Source: RYN-230 sp963814645 (GTDB lineage Bacteria > Actinomycetota > Actinomycetes > Streptosporangiales > Streptosporangiaceae). Taken from it: a stretch of DNA of 64,000 nt. The notes under the pieces are model-generated. The model did not search any database, was not told the DNA's origin, and was given only the letters and a program-made list of their open reading frames with translations. Made by a program: the position numbers and the translations under genes. The stretch is from contig CAWFDX010000015.1 in assembly GCA_963814645.1 (NCBI GenBank), forward strand, positions 496,001 to 560,000, written 5' to 3'. Below, piece by piece: positions 52,610-61,077 of this stretch. The number at the start of each line of letters is the position of its first letter. The first letter of the stretch is position 1.

Positions 52610-55132
52610 ATGTTGACGGTGCTCACCGCATTAGCGTCCATTGCTGCTATTATTACTCTGGGCTATGCCGTCTTCATTGGTACCCGGACGATACCGGAGC
52701 TCTGGAAACGCAGGAAACATCGGTTCGTCCGCGAGGTGGCAGAAACTGAAGCAGATTTGACGAGGCAAATTCTGCAGCAAGTTCGCCTAGATATGAGTCT
52801 CATACAGCTACGCGGCCTGGTCCCTGGCTCGGCGCATAAGTTGCGCATGGATCTGACCGCCCTCTATGTGCCGACGATGACGACGGATAATCGTGAATCT
52901 CATCCCCCGAAACTGAAGCTCGAACCCGCCACTGGCCTGCTCACCCGCGACGAGCAGCAAATAATTCCACTCAGTCGGATGCTCAACGACACGGATCGGC
53001 TGCTCGTGGTAGCAGGAGCAGGGCTCGGCAAGACGACCTTCCTCCGCTACATCGCCTACGTGCTTGCCACATCCGTTCTCGAAGATACGGTAGACCCAGT
53101 CAGGTCCAACCTTGGAATCCGCTGGGATGAGCCTCCTATCCCCGTGTACATACCGCTGCGTGAGGTGGGATACCGTTTCGAGAAGTCTGGCCGCGATAAC
53201 GTCATACAGATGGATCGGGATATCATTATTGAATGTTTTGCCGACGCGTCCAATGTTGAGCCGAATAGTGCGACTGAAAGCTGGCTGCGCGATCGCCTCG
53301 GCCAGGGACAATGCCTGGTACTGCTGGATGGCCTCGACGAGGTCGTGGATGTCCGGATGCGTGATCTCGTTAACGAGAGTATCGACAAGTTCATCCACCG
53401 CTACCCGCAGAACAGATACATTGTCACAGCCAGGCCGGAAATCAGGAATCGCGTCTCATATTTCGAGGGCCCGTTTTTTGAATGCAAGATCGAACTGCTC
53501 AGGCCAAGTGAGATAAAGCAGTTCATCCGGAACTGGTATGTTGCACTGCATCGGAACGAAGCCCAGGATCATCCCCGTGTCGTCAACACCGAGGTCGCGG
53601 AACTCATGCGGGCCATCAACGCCGACGAGTCCGTGCGTGAACTCGCGGTGTCTCCGCTGATCCTCACTATCATTGCTGCCATGCACTACGCCCGCAATGC
53701 GCTGCCGAACCGGCGGGTGGAACTTTACGATCAATGCACGCTGGCGCTTTGCGGAGAATGGGACCTGGCGAAGCCCGGGCCGGCTGCTAAGGCCGGGCCG
53801 TGGTACGCAGAAGATACACAGATGTCGGCCTCAACGCGGAGAATTCAGCTTGAGTACGTGGCTGACTACCTTCACGCGAATCACCTCGAGGTGGCTGCCG
53901 GGAGGCAGCTGGCCGAGCACCTGGCTGAAAATTCTCTGCCGTTCAAGTCAAAGAACGGCGTAGAAGTAGCCGAGAACTTTCTCCGCTCGATAGCCATGAG
54001 GGGCGGGATACTGGAGGCGCATCGGGACGAGCGATATGGATTCGCTTATCCAATCCTTAAGAGCTATCTGTGCGCCCGGCTGATAGCCAGGAGCCCGCAG
54101 CGGGTGCGGGAGCTTATGAGTCATATTGAGGACTCGCAGTGGGCATCCATCGTGCGCCTTGTGGCTGGGCATCTCAGCTCGGCAGACCCGGAGCGAACGC
54201 AGGAAATCATCGAGTTGATTCTGCGCTCCGACCCGCTGACCCCGTCGGCAGTCCTGCTAGCTGGCGAATGCCTCCAGGACTCAGATCGCTCTGGTCTTGG
54301 ATTGCCGCTGCAGGAGAAGGTGTGCGAGAACCTGCAGGATCTATTGACGAACGAGAGCCTGACGCAAGTGGTGCGCTGCCGGGCGGGCCTGCTGATCGGT
54401 TCGCTGGCCGAGGGCGCGATTGATGTGGCGCCGGCCAAGATTACCGCAAGGACTGTGTCAATCGGAAGCAATCGGCACCCGAACGAGCGGCCTATTCACC
54501 GGGTCAGCCTGTCGGAGTTCCAGCTCGCCAGATATCCGGTCACGAATCGTGACTACGCTGCATTCATTATCGACGAAGGCTACCGGCGCGAGCACCTGTG
54601 GACTGAAGCTGGGTGGAACTGGCGCACATCGACGCAGGTAGCCCAGCCTTTCTATTGGGATGATCCCCGATTCTGCAATCCGCGCCAGCCCGTCGTTGGG
54701 GTGAGCTGGTTCGAGGCGATGGCCTACGCACGCTGGGCGGGGGCCCGGCTGCCGACGGAGGCCGAGTGGGAGGGCGCGCTCGCCTGCCCACCTGACCGGG
54801 CGTGGCCGTGGGGTGATGAGTTCGTGCCAGATTCCTGTAACACTGAGCTCTCGCGCCTGGCCCGGCCATCGCCGGTCGGCATGTATCCCGCATCACGTTC
54901 TCCGGAAGGCCTCGACGACATGCTGGGGAACGTCTGGGAGTGGTGTTCCAGCCAATACCGGCCATACCCATACGAATCTGGGTCGAGCCGTGAAGAGGTG
55001 GAGAGCGAAGACGCCCGCGTACTCCGGGGCGGATCGTGGTATGGACCTCCCGAAGAGGCGCGCCCAGCGGCTCGCCGCTGGTTGCATCCAGGGGCACGCC
55101 AGTTCAACTTCGGCTTCCGCCTAGCCTGGTAA
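52610..55132 (+). CDS. Membrane-anchored NACHT NTPase fused to FGE/SUMF1-like domain
   Basis: 840 aa. Residues 4-24 form one N-terminal membrane helix. The NACHT NTPase spans about 128-300: Walker A AGAGLGKTTFLRY (136-143), Walker B QCLVLLDGLDEVVDVRM (236-245), sensor ryIVTARPE. A helical arm follows (about 320-590). The last 230 residues are an FGE-sulfatase/SUMF1 domain with C-type-lectin fold: FQLARYPVTNRDYAAFI, VGVSWFEAMAYARWAGARLP, TEAEWEGAL, DDMLGNVWEWCSS, RVLRGGSWYG, FNFGFRLAW. The Cys pair needed by true formylglycine-generating enzymes near the end is absent. NACHT proteins are STAND signalling NTPases, several of them antiphage. First gene of a six-gene operon; low GC. Confidence 0.9.
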   Translation: MLTVLTALASIAAIITLGYAVFIGTRTIPELWKRRKHRFVREVAETEADLTRQILQQVRLDMSLIQLRGLVPGSAHKLRMDLTALYVPTMTTDNRESHPPKLKLEPATGLLTRDEQQIIPLSRMLNDTDRLLVVAGAGLGKTTFLRYIAYVLATSVLEDTVDPVRSNLGIRWDEPPIPVYIPLREVGYRFEKSGRDNVIQMDRDIIIECFADASNVEPNSATESWLRDRLGQGQCLVLLDGLDEVVDVRMRDLVNESIDKFIHRYPQNRYIVTARPEIRNRVSYFEGPFFECKIELLRPSEIKQFIRNWYVALHRNEAQDHPRVVNTEVAELMRAINADESVRELAVSPLILTIIAAMHYARNALPNRRVELYDQCTLALCGEWDLAKPGPAAKAGPWYAEDTQMSASTRRIQLEYVADYLHANHLEVAAGRQLAEHLAENSLPFKSKNGVEVAENFLRSIAMRGGILEAHRDERYGFAYPILKSYLCARLIARSPQRVRELMSHIEDSQWASIVRLVAGHLSSADPERTQEIIELILRSDPLTPSAVLLAGECLQDSDRSGLGLPLQEKVCENLQDLLTNESLTQVVRCRAGLLIGSLAEGAIDVAPAKITARTVSIGSNRHPNERPIHRVSLSEFQLARYPVTNRDYAAFIIDEGYRREHLWTEAGWNWRTSTQVAQPFYWDDPRFCNPRQPVVGVSWFEAMAYARWAGARLPTEAEWEGALACPPDRAWPWGDEFVPDSCNTELSRLARPSPVGMYPASRSPEGLDDMLGNVWEWCSSQYRPYPYESGSSREEVESEDARVLRGGSWYGPPEEARPAARRWLHPGARQFNFGFRLAW

Positions 55133-55144
55133 GGAGGAGTCAGC

Positions 55145-55969
55145 ATGCACCGGACTACCGATGTAGTGGTTAGTGAATCCAGCGTCGAAGTTGATGGCCG
55201 GAGGATCTTCTACCGGCAGGCTGGTAGCGGGGACCCAGTGATTCTGCTGCATGGCTCGCATCGGTCTTCCTATCTCTTCCAGCCGGTCCTTGCGAATCTT
55301 GGGCGGTCGTGTACGGTCATCGCTCCGGACCGTCCTGGCTACGGTGACTCTGACGCCATCGGGGAAAGTGAGCCGCTGCCAGACATGGCTACCTTCGCGA
55401 GTAGATTCAGCAGAGCGCTTGGCGTCGAAACCGCTCACTGGATAGGCGAGTCGAGGGGCGGCGGTATATGCATAACTCTGGCCGCCAGGGAGCCGCGGGC
55501 CGTGCGGAGCCTGGTACTGCTGGCACCGGTAGGACTGCCCCCAAGGGAGCTTCCCAAGCCGGCTGAGGTGGGATCCCGGAGCGTATGGGAGTGGTTCCTT
55601 GAGCGTTCCCTCGAGCAGCCTGAACTCCTCGATGAAGAGGATAAGGAAGCCATACTCTCAAATCTCGCGAAGGCTGAGAGCTACGAGCAGCGGCGCCTTC
55701 GGGATCAAGATCCCAGCTACGCGGTAGAGGGCCTGCTCTCAGAGATCATCCGCATTCAGGCGCCCGTTCTTCTCGTCTGGGGTAGGCAGGATCCAGTTTT
55801 TCCTGTTGAATGCGTGGAGCGGTTCCGGCAGCTTATCCCAGATCTTCGCTCCGTTCTCATTATCGACGATGCGCGCCACCTGGCGCATTTCGAGCAATCG
55901 GAGATCTTCTGCGAAGGTGTGCGAAATTTCTACGATGCCAATTTCGGCCCGTCAGGGAAGTCATACTAG
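55145..55969 (+). CDS. Alpha/beta hydrolase
   Basis: 274 aa alpha/beta-hydrolase fold. VILLHGSHRSSYLFQPVLAN (oxyanion region), APDRPGYGDSD, nucleophile elbow WIGESRGGGICI (Ser in GESRG), Asp in VWGRQDPVFPVE and His in DDARHLAHFEQS. All triad positions are filled. It starts 12 bases after the NACHT gene, with AAGGAGG as ribosome-binding site. Substrate unknown; could be an esterase or a C-C/epoxide hydrolase of a biosynthetic pathway. Confidence 0.88.
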   Translation: MHRTTDVVVSESSVEVDGRRIFYRQAGSGDPVILLHGSHRSSYLFQPVLANLGRSCTVIAPDRPGYGDSDAIGESEPLPDMATFASRFSRALGVETAHWIGESRGGGICITLAAREPRAVRSLVLLAPVGLPPRELPKPAEVGSRSVWEWFLERSLEQPELLDEEDKEAILSNLAKAESYEQRRLRDQDPSYAVEGLLSEIIRIQAPVLLVWGRQDPVFPVECVERFRQLIPDLRSVLIIDDARHLAHFEQSEIFCEGVRNFYDANFGPSGKSY

Positions 55970-55987
55970 ATTGGAAGTAATGCGGAC

Positions 55988-56518
55988 GTGACTGAGATCA
56001 TAACTGAGGAGCGAACTGTATTTGTCGGCAAGAAGTTCCGGGTGCTGGAAAGGGACATCCGTCTCTCGGACGAGAAGTCGGTGACGTGGGAGGTCCTCGA
56101 CAAGGGCTGGGACAGTGTCGCGATTGTGCCGGTGGATGATGAGATGGGGGTGTATCTCGTAGAGGAGTACTTTGGCGGCACAAACGAGCGCACCCTCTGC
56201 CTCCCTAAAGGAAAGATCGACCCAGGAGAAGGGGCCGCCGAGGCTGCTCACCGGGAACTTAGGGAGGAGATCGGAATGGCGGGCAGGCTTGAGCACATCC
56301 TCACCATGAGCGTCAGCCCTGGTTACCTGACTCAGCGGACAGAACTCTTCTACGCGACAGACTTGTACCGTGATCCACTGCCTGGCGATGAGGTCCAGTA
56401 CATCGCTCCGGTCAGGATCGGGTTCGCGCAGGCCATTGAGATGTGCACCCTTGGCCAGATCAACGAAGCCCGGACGATTGGCGGCCTCATGGTGGTTGCC
56501 CGGAAGCTGGGGATTTGA
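55988..56518 (+). CDS. Nudix hydrolase (ADP-ribose pyrophosphatase-like)
   Basis: 176 aa. The Nudix box is complete, GKIDPGEGAAEAAHRELREE followed by IGM (G-x5-E-x7-REU-x-EE-x-G-U). The N-terminal strand pattern (VFVGKKFRVLERDIRL, DSVAIVPVDDEMGVYLVEEY) resembles ADP-sugar pyrophosphatases. It begins 18 bases after the hydrolase. In this operon it could act on a nucleotide-linked phosphonate or an ADP-ribose/NAD-derived signal; neither is shown by sequence. Confidence 0.92.
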   Translation: MTEIITEERTVFVGKKFRVLERDIRLSDEKSVTWEVLDKGWDSVAIVPVDDEMGVYLVEEYFGGTNERTLCLPKGKIDPGEGAAEAAHRELREEIGMAGRLEHILTMSVSPGYLTQRTELFYATDLYRDPLPGDEVQYIAPVRIGFAQAIEMCTLGQINEARTIGGLMVVARKLGI

Positions 56519-56528
56519 GGAAGCAGTG

Positions 56529-57272
56529 ATGCTAGACGTGACGGTACTGGGCGCAGCGGGATCATTCGTGGATCCAGCCACGGGTGCGGCTTGCAGTGGA
56601 TTCCTGCTCCGGTCTGAGTCGGCTTCGCTCTTGCTTGACTGCGGCTTCGGGGTGCTGGTCAATGCGTACAGGCATATTAAGGTCGAACGGATAGATGGAG
56701 TCTTCCTGTCACACATACATCCAGACCATTGCGCCGACATCTTCAATCTTAGCGGGTACCTCAGGCGGCGTCAGGAGAAAAGAACGATATATGTAATGTG
56801 CCCGCCTGAGGCGCGACGGCATCTTGACGCGCTTGTGGAGCGATGGTCGTCGTCGCTGATCTGGAGGGATGTAGACGAGGACGCTCGCTACACCGTCGGT
56901 GATATGCGTCTTGCGTTCCACCGCACTAATCACGGGCCTCCCACTTACGCGTGCGAAGTCGTCTGTGGCGAGATATCGGTGTTTTACACGTCGGATACTG
57001 GACCTGGATGGAACCCTGAGGCCTTTAGGGCGAGCCCGGACCTCCTTATCTGTGACGCGGCCTACCTCGATGCACGGGACGGTCCGGCGGTTCACCTGAC
57101 TGCGGCACAGGCGGGCCAGCTCGCCGCGAATATGGGCGCTCGTAAGCTGTTGCTGACCCATCTCCGGCCGGGTACCGATCATGAGCTGATGAAGAAAGCC
57201 GCCACACAACACTTCGGCGGCCCGGTCTCGATCGCTGAGCCTCATCTTCAGATTAAGTTGACGGGCAGGTGA
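56529..57272 (+). CDS. Metallo-beta-lactamase-fold hydrolase
   Basis: 247 aa. HxHxDH metal motif SHIHPDHCADI near residue 65; further ligands in TNHGPPTY, SDTGPGW and the terminal THLRP. The N-terminus VTVLGAAGSFVDPATGAACS and the short length are like the Rv1339/RNase Z-like subgroup, which includes cyclic-nucleotide phosphodiesterases. It starts 10 bases after the Nudix gene and overlaps the next gene by four bases. Confidence 0.88.
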   Translation: MLDVTVLGAAGSFVDPATGAACSGFLLRSESASLLLDCGFGVLVNAYRHIKVERIDGVFLSHIHPDHCADIFNLSGYLRRRQEKRTIYVMCPPEARRHLDALVERWSSSLIWRDVDEDARYTVGDMRLAFHRTNHGPPTYACEVVCGEISVFYTSDTGPGWNPEAFRASPDLLICDAAYLDARDGPAVHLTAAQAGQLAANMGARKLLLTHLRPGTDHELMKKAATQHFGGPVSIAEPHLQIKLTGR

Positions 57273-58522
57273 CTGGTTATTTCTTAGGACGCTTACCAGA
57301 GGAGTACCCAGGAATGGGCAGAGAGACCCAGGCGGAGAAGACCTTGACAGCTGCCGGTCCCGGAAATGTTGCGCTACTGCCAGAGCTAATCGAGCGGCTG
57401 GCTGGCCCGTCAGCCCGCATCGTCGTGGTGGTCAGCGGTGGCTTCAGCCAGCGGGAGTGGCGGAATTCCATCCTTGCCGGGCTGCGGCCGTTAACTTGGT
57501 CCCTTTTCATTCATCGCGGCGAGACCACCCCGGCGAGCGTGGCCGGCCTGGCTCGGTACCTGCACTCGGCGCAGGCAGCTGCCGTGGTCGCCGTGGGCGG
57601 GGGAACGGTGCTGGACGCAGCCAAGGCGGCCAGTGGGTTTGCCTCAGTATCTGATGTTGACGAAGGGCAGGTCGTGACCGCGTGCGATACCGCGGTCCCG
57701 TCCTGTTCGCCGTCGTCGGCACTCCCCGTGATCGCGGTACCGAGCACGGCGGGCACCGGCGCTGAGGTGACGCCTAATGCCACGATCTGGGATAGGTCTC
57801 GCGGGCGTAAGCTCTCCGTACGGGGTCCGACGGTGCTCCCGGGGGGCGTTGTCCTTGACCCCGACCTGCTGATCGGCCTGCCCGGTACGCATCTGGTAAG
57901 TGGTGCCCTCGATTCGTTGTGTCAGGGTGTGGAGGCTGCTTGGTCGGTCCGGTCAACTCCCGGATCGATATCCCGGGGCCTGGCGGCGATCTCCCTGGCT
58001 GCAGATGCGCTGGCCCGCTTGCCGCGTGTCCCGGTGGCCGCCCTGCCGGTTCCCTCGCTAGTGGACAGGCTGGCTTTCCAGCAGGCGGGGCATCTGTCTG
58101 GGCTCGCCATCGCGGAGACGCCGACGTCGTCATGTCATGCCATTTCTTACCCGCTGACCCTCCGTCACCGGATACCCCATGGCATCGCATGCGGGATGAG
58201 CGCAGGGCGGCTGATGCGCTACAACGCCGCTGTGGACGGTGCGACGGTCGCCGACTGCCGGGGAGCGGGACATGTCCGGAAGGTGCTAGCCGAGATTGCC
58301 GCTGCAATGAATATGGCCTCAGCCGAGGCGGCCGGCCAGTGGCTGGACTCAATCTTCTCTAGGTTCGGCCTTCCTCGCCTTTCTGACCTGCCGATTTCTC
58401 CGCGGGACCTAGCCGCCGAGGCATTGTCCTATGGCCGCTGCTACGACAATCCGCGGCAAGTCGATCTCGAAAGGCTGACGGTGCTCTTGAGTCCGCAGAC
58501 GCACTGTGATTATGCGGCCTGA
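57269..58522 (+). CDS. Iron-containing alcohol dehydrogenase, phosphonoacetaldehyde-reductase type
   Basis: 417 aa group III (Fe) alcohol dehydrogenase. Rossmann part VVAVGGGTVLDAAKAASGF and IAVPSTAGTGAEVTPNATIW. The metal-binding region includes LVSGALDSLCQGVEAAWS and RHRIPHGIACGMSAGRLMRY. The pattern TxNATIWD, LPGGVVLDPDLLIGLP and AISYPLTLRHRIPHG follows phosphonoacetaldehyde reductases such as PhpC, which make 2-hydroxyethylphosphonate. Overlap with the HEPD gene supports this. The GTGA overlaps the MBL stop. It carries an extra variable loop around residues 130-145. Confidence 0.87.
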   Translation: MTGYFLGRLPEEYPGMGRETQAEKTLTAAGPGNVALLPELIERLAGPSARIVVVVSGGFSQREWRNSILAGLRPLTWSLFIHRGETTPASVAGLARYLHSAQAAAVVAVGGGTVLDAAKAASGFASVSDVDEGQVVTACDTAVPSCSPSSALPVIAVPSTAGTGAEVTPNATIWDRSRGRKLSVRGPTVLPGGVVLDPDLLIGLPGTHLVSGALDSLCQGVEAAWSVRSTPGSISRGLAAISLAADALARLPRVPVAALPVPSLVDRLAFQQAGHLSGLAIAETPTSSCHAISYPLTLRHRIPHGIACGMSAGRLMRYNAAVDGATVADCRGAGHVRKVLAEIAAAMNMASAEAAGQWLDSIFSRFGLPRLSDLPISPRDLAAEALSYGRCYDNPRQVDLERLTVLLSPQTHCDYAA

Positions 58523-59852
58523 TCCGTTCAAGCTGGCTCGATGGATGAACACCAGGAAGGTCACGCCAGAACAGCTGGCGAACGACAGCGGCCTGTCGGC
58601 GGAGGTTATCCTCGAGATGCTTTCGGGGAGTCCCGCGGATACGGGGTCTGACGTAGTCATGGCAATTTGTGCCGCATTGCAGGTAGATGCGTCTCAGCTA
58701 GTCACTACCCCGGAATTCGACCAGCCGCTCGTTATCCGTGGTGCTGACGAGCTTCAGGATACGCGCCGGACGATAATCCGTGACGGGATCGAGTTTTACA
58801 ACTACTATTCCATGGCTTCCCCGCCCGGGCGGGTGGGGCCAGTGATCCTTGACGTACTTTGCCCGCACGGCAAAATTCCCGAATTGAACAACGGCCATCT
58901 AGAGCCAGCGATCACGGTCAACCTTGGACCGGGTGCAATTCATGGCCGCTGGGGTGAATCGCTCACGGCCGAAACATGGAGTGTGCTTAATGTCAACCTG
59001 GGAAGCGATCGCTGGATTACCGGGGACTCGTACCTGGAATCGCCCTACTGCCCGCACGCGTATTCGCTGGCGAGCATGACGCCTGCGCGGATCGTGTCGT
59101 ACACCGGCGCGTCGAACCTAGCTGCCCTTATTGAGGAGTCCAACAGGTGGCTGGGCCCGGCTTTCAGCAGTCTCCACGAACGGTTCAGCCAGGGCATGGA
59201 CTGCGGAATCCTGCTCGACCTCCTGCTGTCCAGGCGCGGATATGACCGGCAAACTGCCGCGGCCGCCGCCGGGCTGTCACGAAGCGATCTTGCTATTGCG
59301 ATCGAAGATCCATTGCAGGGGATCGACACCCTCCGGCGACTGGGCAGGATCGTGGGAATCGACTACCGGGTGTTGCTGCCCCCCGAACGGCGGCACGACG
59401 CAGTTGGAAAGTCGATCATGACAGTATCTGAAGCACGCACAACAGTGCGCGGCTTTGGGCCGTACCAGTTTGCCTCAATGTCGAACGCTCCTCAACTGCC
59501 CGATCTAACTGGTCTTTTCATGAAGATCTGCAATGATGACGCGAAGAATGCTGGATATCTGACAGAGCTAGCTGACACGCATTATCTGGTGGTGGCTGGG
59601 CGCCCATCTATCGAGTGGGCAAGCTCAGCCGGTAAACGTGAGACGAGGGAGCTTAGTCCTGATGCGTCCGTCTGGGCCGCACCGATGCTCCGCCATCGCT
59701 GGCTAGGGGAGGGTTCAGTGCTGAAGTTCGGCTCGGGAAATCACGTTGGCTATCAGGATCTGATGGAACTGACGAATACCTTCGCGCCCGCTGCCACTCT
59801 CAGCAGAGGTTACCGTGACCGGAAAAACTGGGGTTACGAAGGCTGGCACTAG
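58512..59852 (+). CDS. 2-Hydroxyethylphosphonate dioxygenase (HEPD)
   Basis: 446 aa; tandem HTH-plus-cupin protein. Non-haem Fe enzyme converting 2-hydroxyethylphosphonate + O2 to hydroxymethylphosphonate + formate. It begins MRPDPFKLARWMNTRKVTPE. With ATG 58512 the known HEPD residues fall at identical numbers: Fe ligands H129 (NNGHLEPAITVNLG), E176 and H182 (YLESPYCPHAYS); phosphonate contacts K16, R90, Y98, N126 and S196. The second cupin and closing SGNHVGYQDLMELTNTFAPA are intact. The Glu iron ligand argues for HEPD over the related methylphosphonate synthase, which uses Gln. Overlaps the dehydrogenase gene by 11 bases. Confidence 0.94.
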   Translation: MRPDPFKLARWMNTRKVTPEQLANDSGLSAEVILEMLSGSPADTGSDVVMAICAALQVDASQLVTTPEFDQPLVIRGADELQDTRRTIIRDGIEFYNYYSMASPPGRVGPVILDVLCPHGKIPELNNGHLEPAITVNLGPGAIHGRWGESLTAETWSVLNVNLGSDRWITGDSYLESPYCPHAYSLASMTPARIVSYTGASNLAALIEESNRWLGPAFSSLHERFSQGMDCGILLDLLLSRRGYDRQTAAAAAGLSRSDLAIAIEDPLQGIDTLRRLGRIVGIDYRVLLPPERRHDAVGKSIMTVSEARTTVRGFGPYQFASMSNAPQLPDLTGLFMKICNDDAKNAGYLTELADTHYLVVAGRPSIEWASSAGKRETRELSPDASVWAAPMLRHRWLGEGSVLKFGSGNHVGYQDLMELTNTFAPAATLSRGYRDRKNWGYEGWH

Positions 59853-59892
59853 CCCAGCCAGACTGCCGGGACTGGCTAGGGCCTGCTTGCCG

Positions 59893-61014
59893 TTAGGGCG
59901 TGGGATCGGGTGTGCCGGGATCGCGGTAGTAGCTGAATACCTGATGAATCTCGCCTACCACGTCTCCGGGGCAGGACGCGAGCAACTGATCCAGGGTCCT
60001 GCTTCTATCGAACCCCCGGATCGATATCAGCGGATCGGAGGCTAGGTTCTGCTCGAGCGAGAATCTGCGGCCAGTGATCTCAAGCTCGTTGTCGAGGTAC
60101 CGCAGGCCTGGTGCCTGTCCCACCGACTCCACGCCCAGGCCATGCGGGGTCAGCATCCTCGGCCCGGCCTGGGTCTTGACCACGTTTGGTCCGCCATCAG
60201 CGGTCTTGATGACGAAGAGGGGCTGCTCGGGCCGGGTCAGCAGCAGGTAGAGAGGCTGGGCAGCCGCCATCCACTGACAGCCGATGGCGACCGAGTGCGG
60301 ATCGGGCATTCCATAGTGCGGCAGCGAGATCACTTCTTCGTCCAGGTTCGCCTCGCCGAGCACGAGTCCCGCGCAGAACCGGTGACGCTCCTGCAGGTAG
60401 GGCTCGAGCATCGCCGCTATACGGTAAAAGCTCTCGGCGCGGCAGCCGCTGATGTAGCGCAGATAGCGGTTATCCCTTCCCTGGAAAATCTGCACGTCGT
60501 TGGCATACCAGTTCGCGGAAGCTGGAAAGAGGCCGTTGTATTGCCCTTTGAACTCCGCTGTCGACGAATGCAAGGCCAGGTACCGGCCCTTAGGGAGAAG
60601 GCCGTCCTTCTCGATCTCGCCATATATTATAAAATGGTTTCCCTTAGCATAGTTCCAGACAAATGCTGTCTTGCTCTCCCAGACTGACCTGGCCTTTGTG
60701 ACCCGCTCCTGGAACTCCTCGTTGCTGCTAATCTCTGCAGAAGTTCTATACAGGGCAACCCCGCAGAGATTTACCGTCGCATCAACCGGGATGATCGGCA
60801 CGCTGCTATCCCATGAATAGTACCCGCCGGTGAAAAAACCGCCGTGGATCCGGCGTATGTTGTGCGGAATGCCGAGATCTGGCATGGGAATGATTTCCGC
60901 ACCGCACTCTCTTCCGGAGACCTTGCTTGCGACGGCGGCAAGCAGTTGCTCGGTGGTGGCAAGATGCGGGAGTATTTCGCGCTGTGTCCGATCAGGTGTT
61001 TGCAGAGTCCGCAT
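59893..61014 (-). CDS. Unknown protein with weak RtcB-like motifs
   Basis: 373 aa, not recognised as a known family. It looks like a real globular protein with normal residue variety. EIIPMPDLGIPHNIRRIHGG, SVPIIPVDATVNLCGVALYR and AKGNHFIIYGEIE recall, in order, the MPD, G(Y/F)DIxCG and GNHF motifs of RtcB RNA ligases, but the spacing and other RtcB histidines do not clearly match. Faces the HEPD gene, ending 40 bases from it. It has its own near-consensus promoter and low GC, so it is likely a separately regulated member of the same island. Confidence 0.6.
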   Translation of the reverse strand: MRTLQTPDRTQREILPHLATTEQLLAAVASKVSGRECGAEIIPMPDLGIPHNIRRIHGGFFTGGYYSWDSSVPIIPVDATVNLCGVALYRTSAEISSNEEFQERVTKARSVWESKTAFVWNYAKGNHFIIYGEIEKDGLLPKGRYLALHSSTAEFKGQYNGLFPASANWYANDVQIFQGRDNRYLRYISGCRAESFYRIAAMLEPYLQERHRFCAGLVLGEANLDEEVISLPHYGMPDPHSVAIGCQWMAAAQPLYLLLTRPEQPLFVIKTADGGPNVVKTQAGPRMLTPHGLGVESVGQAPGLRYLDNELEITGRRFSLEQNLASDPLISIRGFDRSRTLDQLLASCPGDVVGEIHQVFSYYRDPGTPDPTP

Positions 61015-61077
61015 GATGCTCAGTATGCTCCGTTTAGCCGACGATTCAAATTATTTTTTAAAGGGCACCTATACCCA

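Noticed and set aside
52610..55132. Active formylglycine-generating enzyme for a sulfatase
   Set aside because: The domain lacks the catalytic Cys pair and no sulfatase gene is adjacent.
56529..57272. PhnP-type phosphodiesterase of a C-P lyase system
   Set aside because: No other phn C-P lyase genes are present and the N-terminal pattern is closer to the Rv1339-like subgroup.
58512..59852. Methylphosphonate synthase
   Set aside because: The iron-ligand position is Glu, as in HEPD, and the other checked HEPD residues match exactly; methylphosphonate synthases have Gln in the triad.
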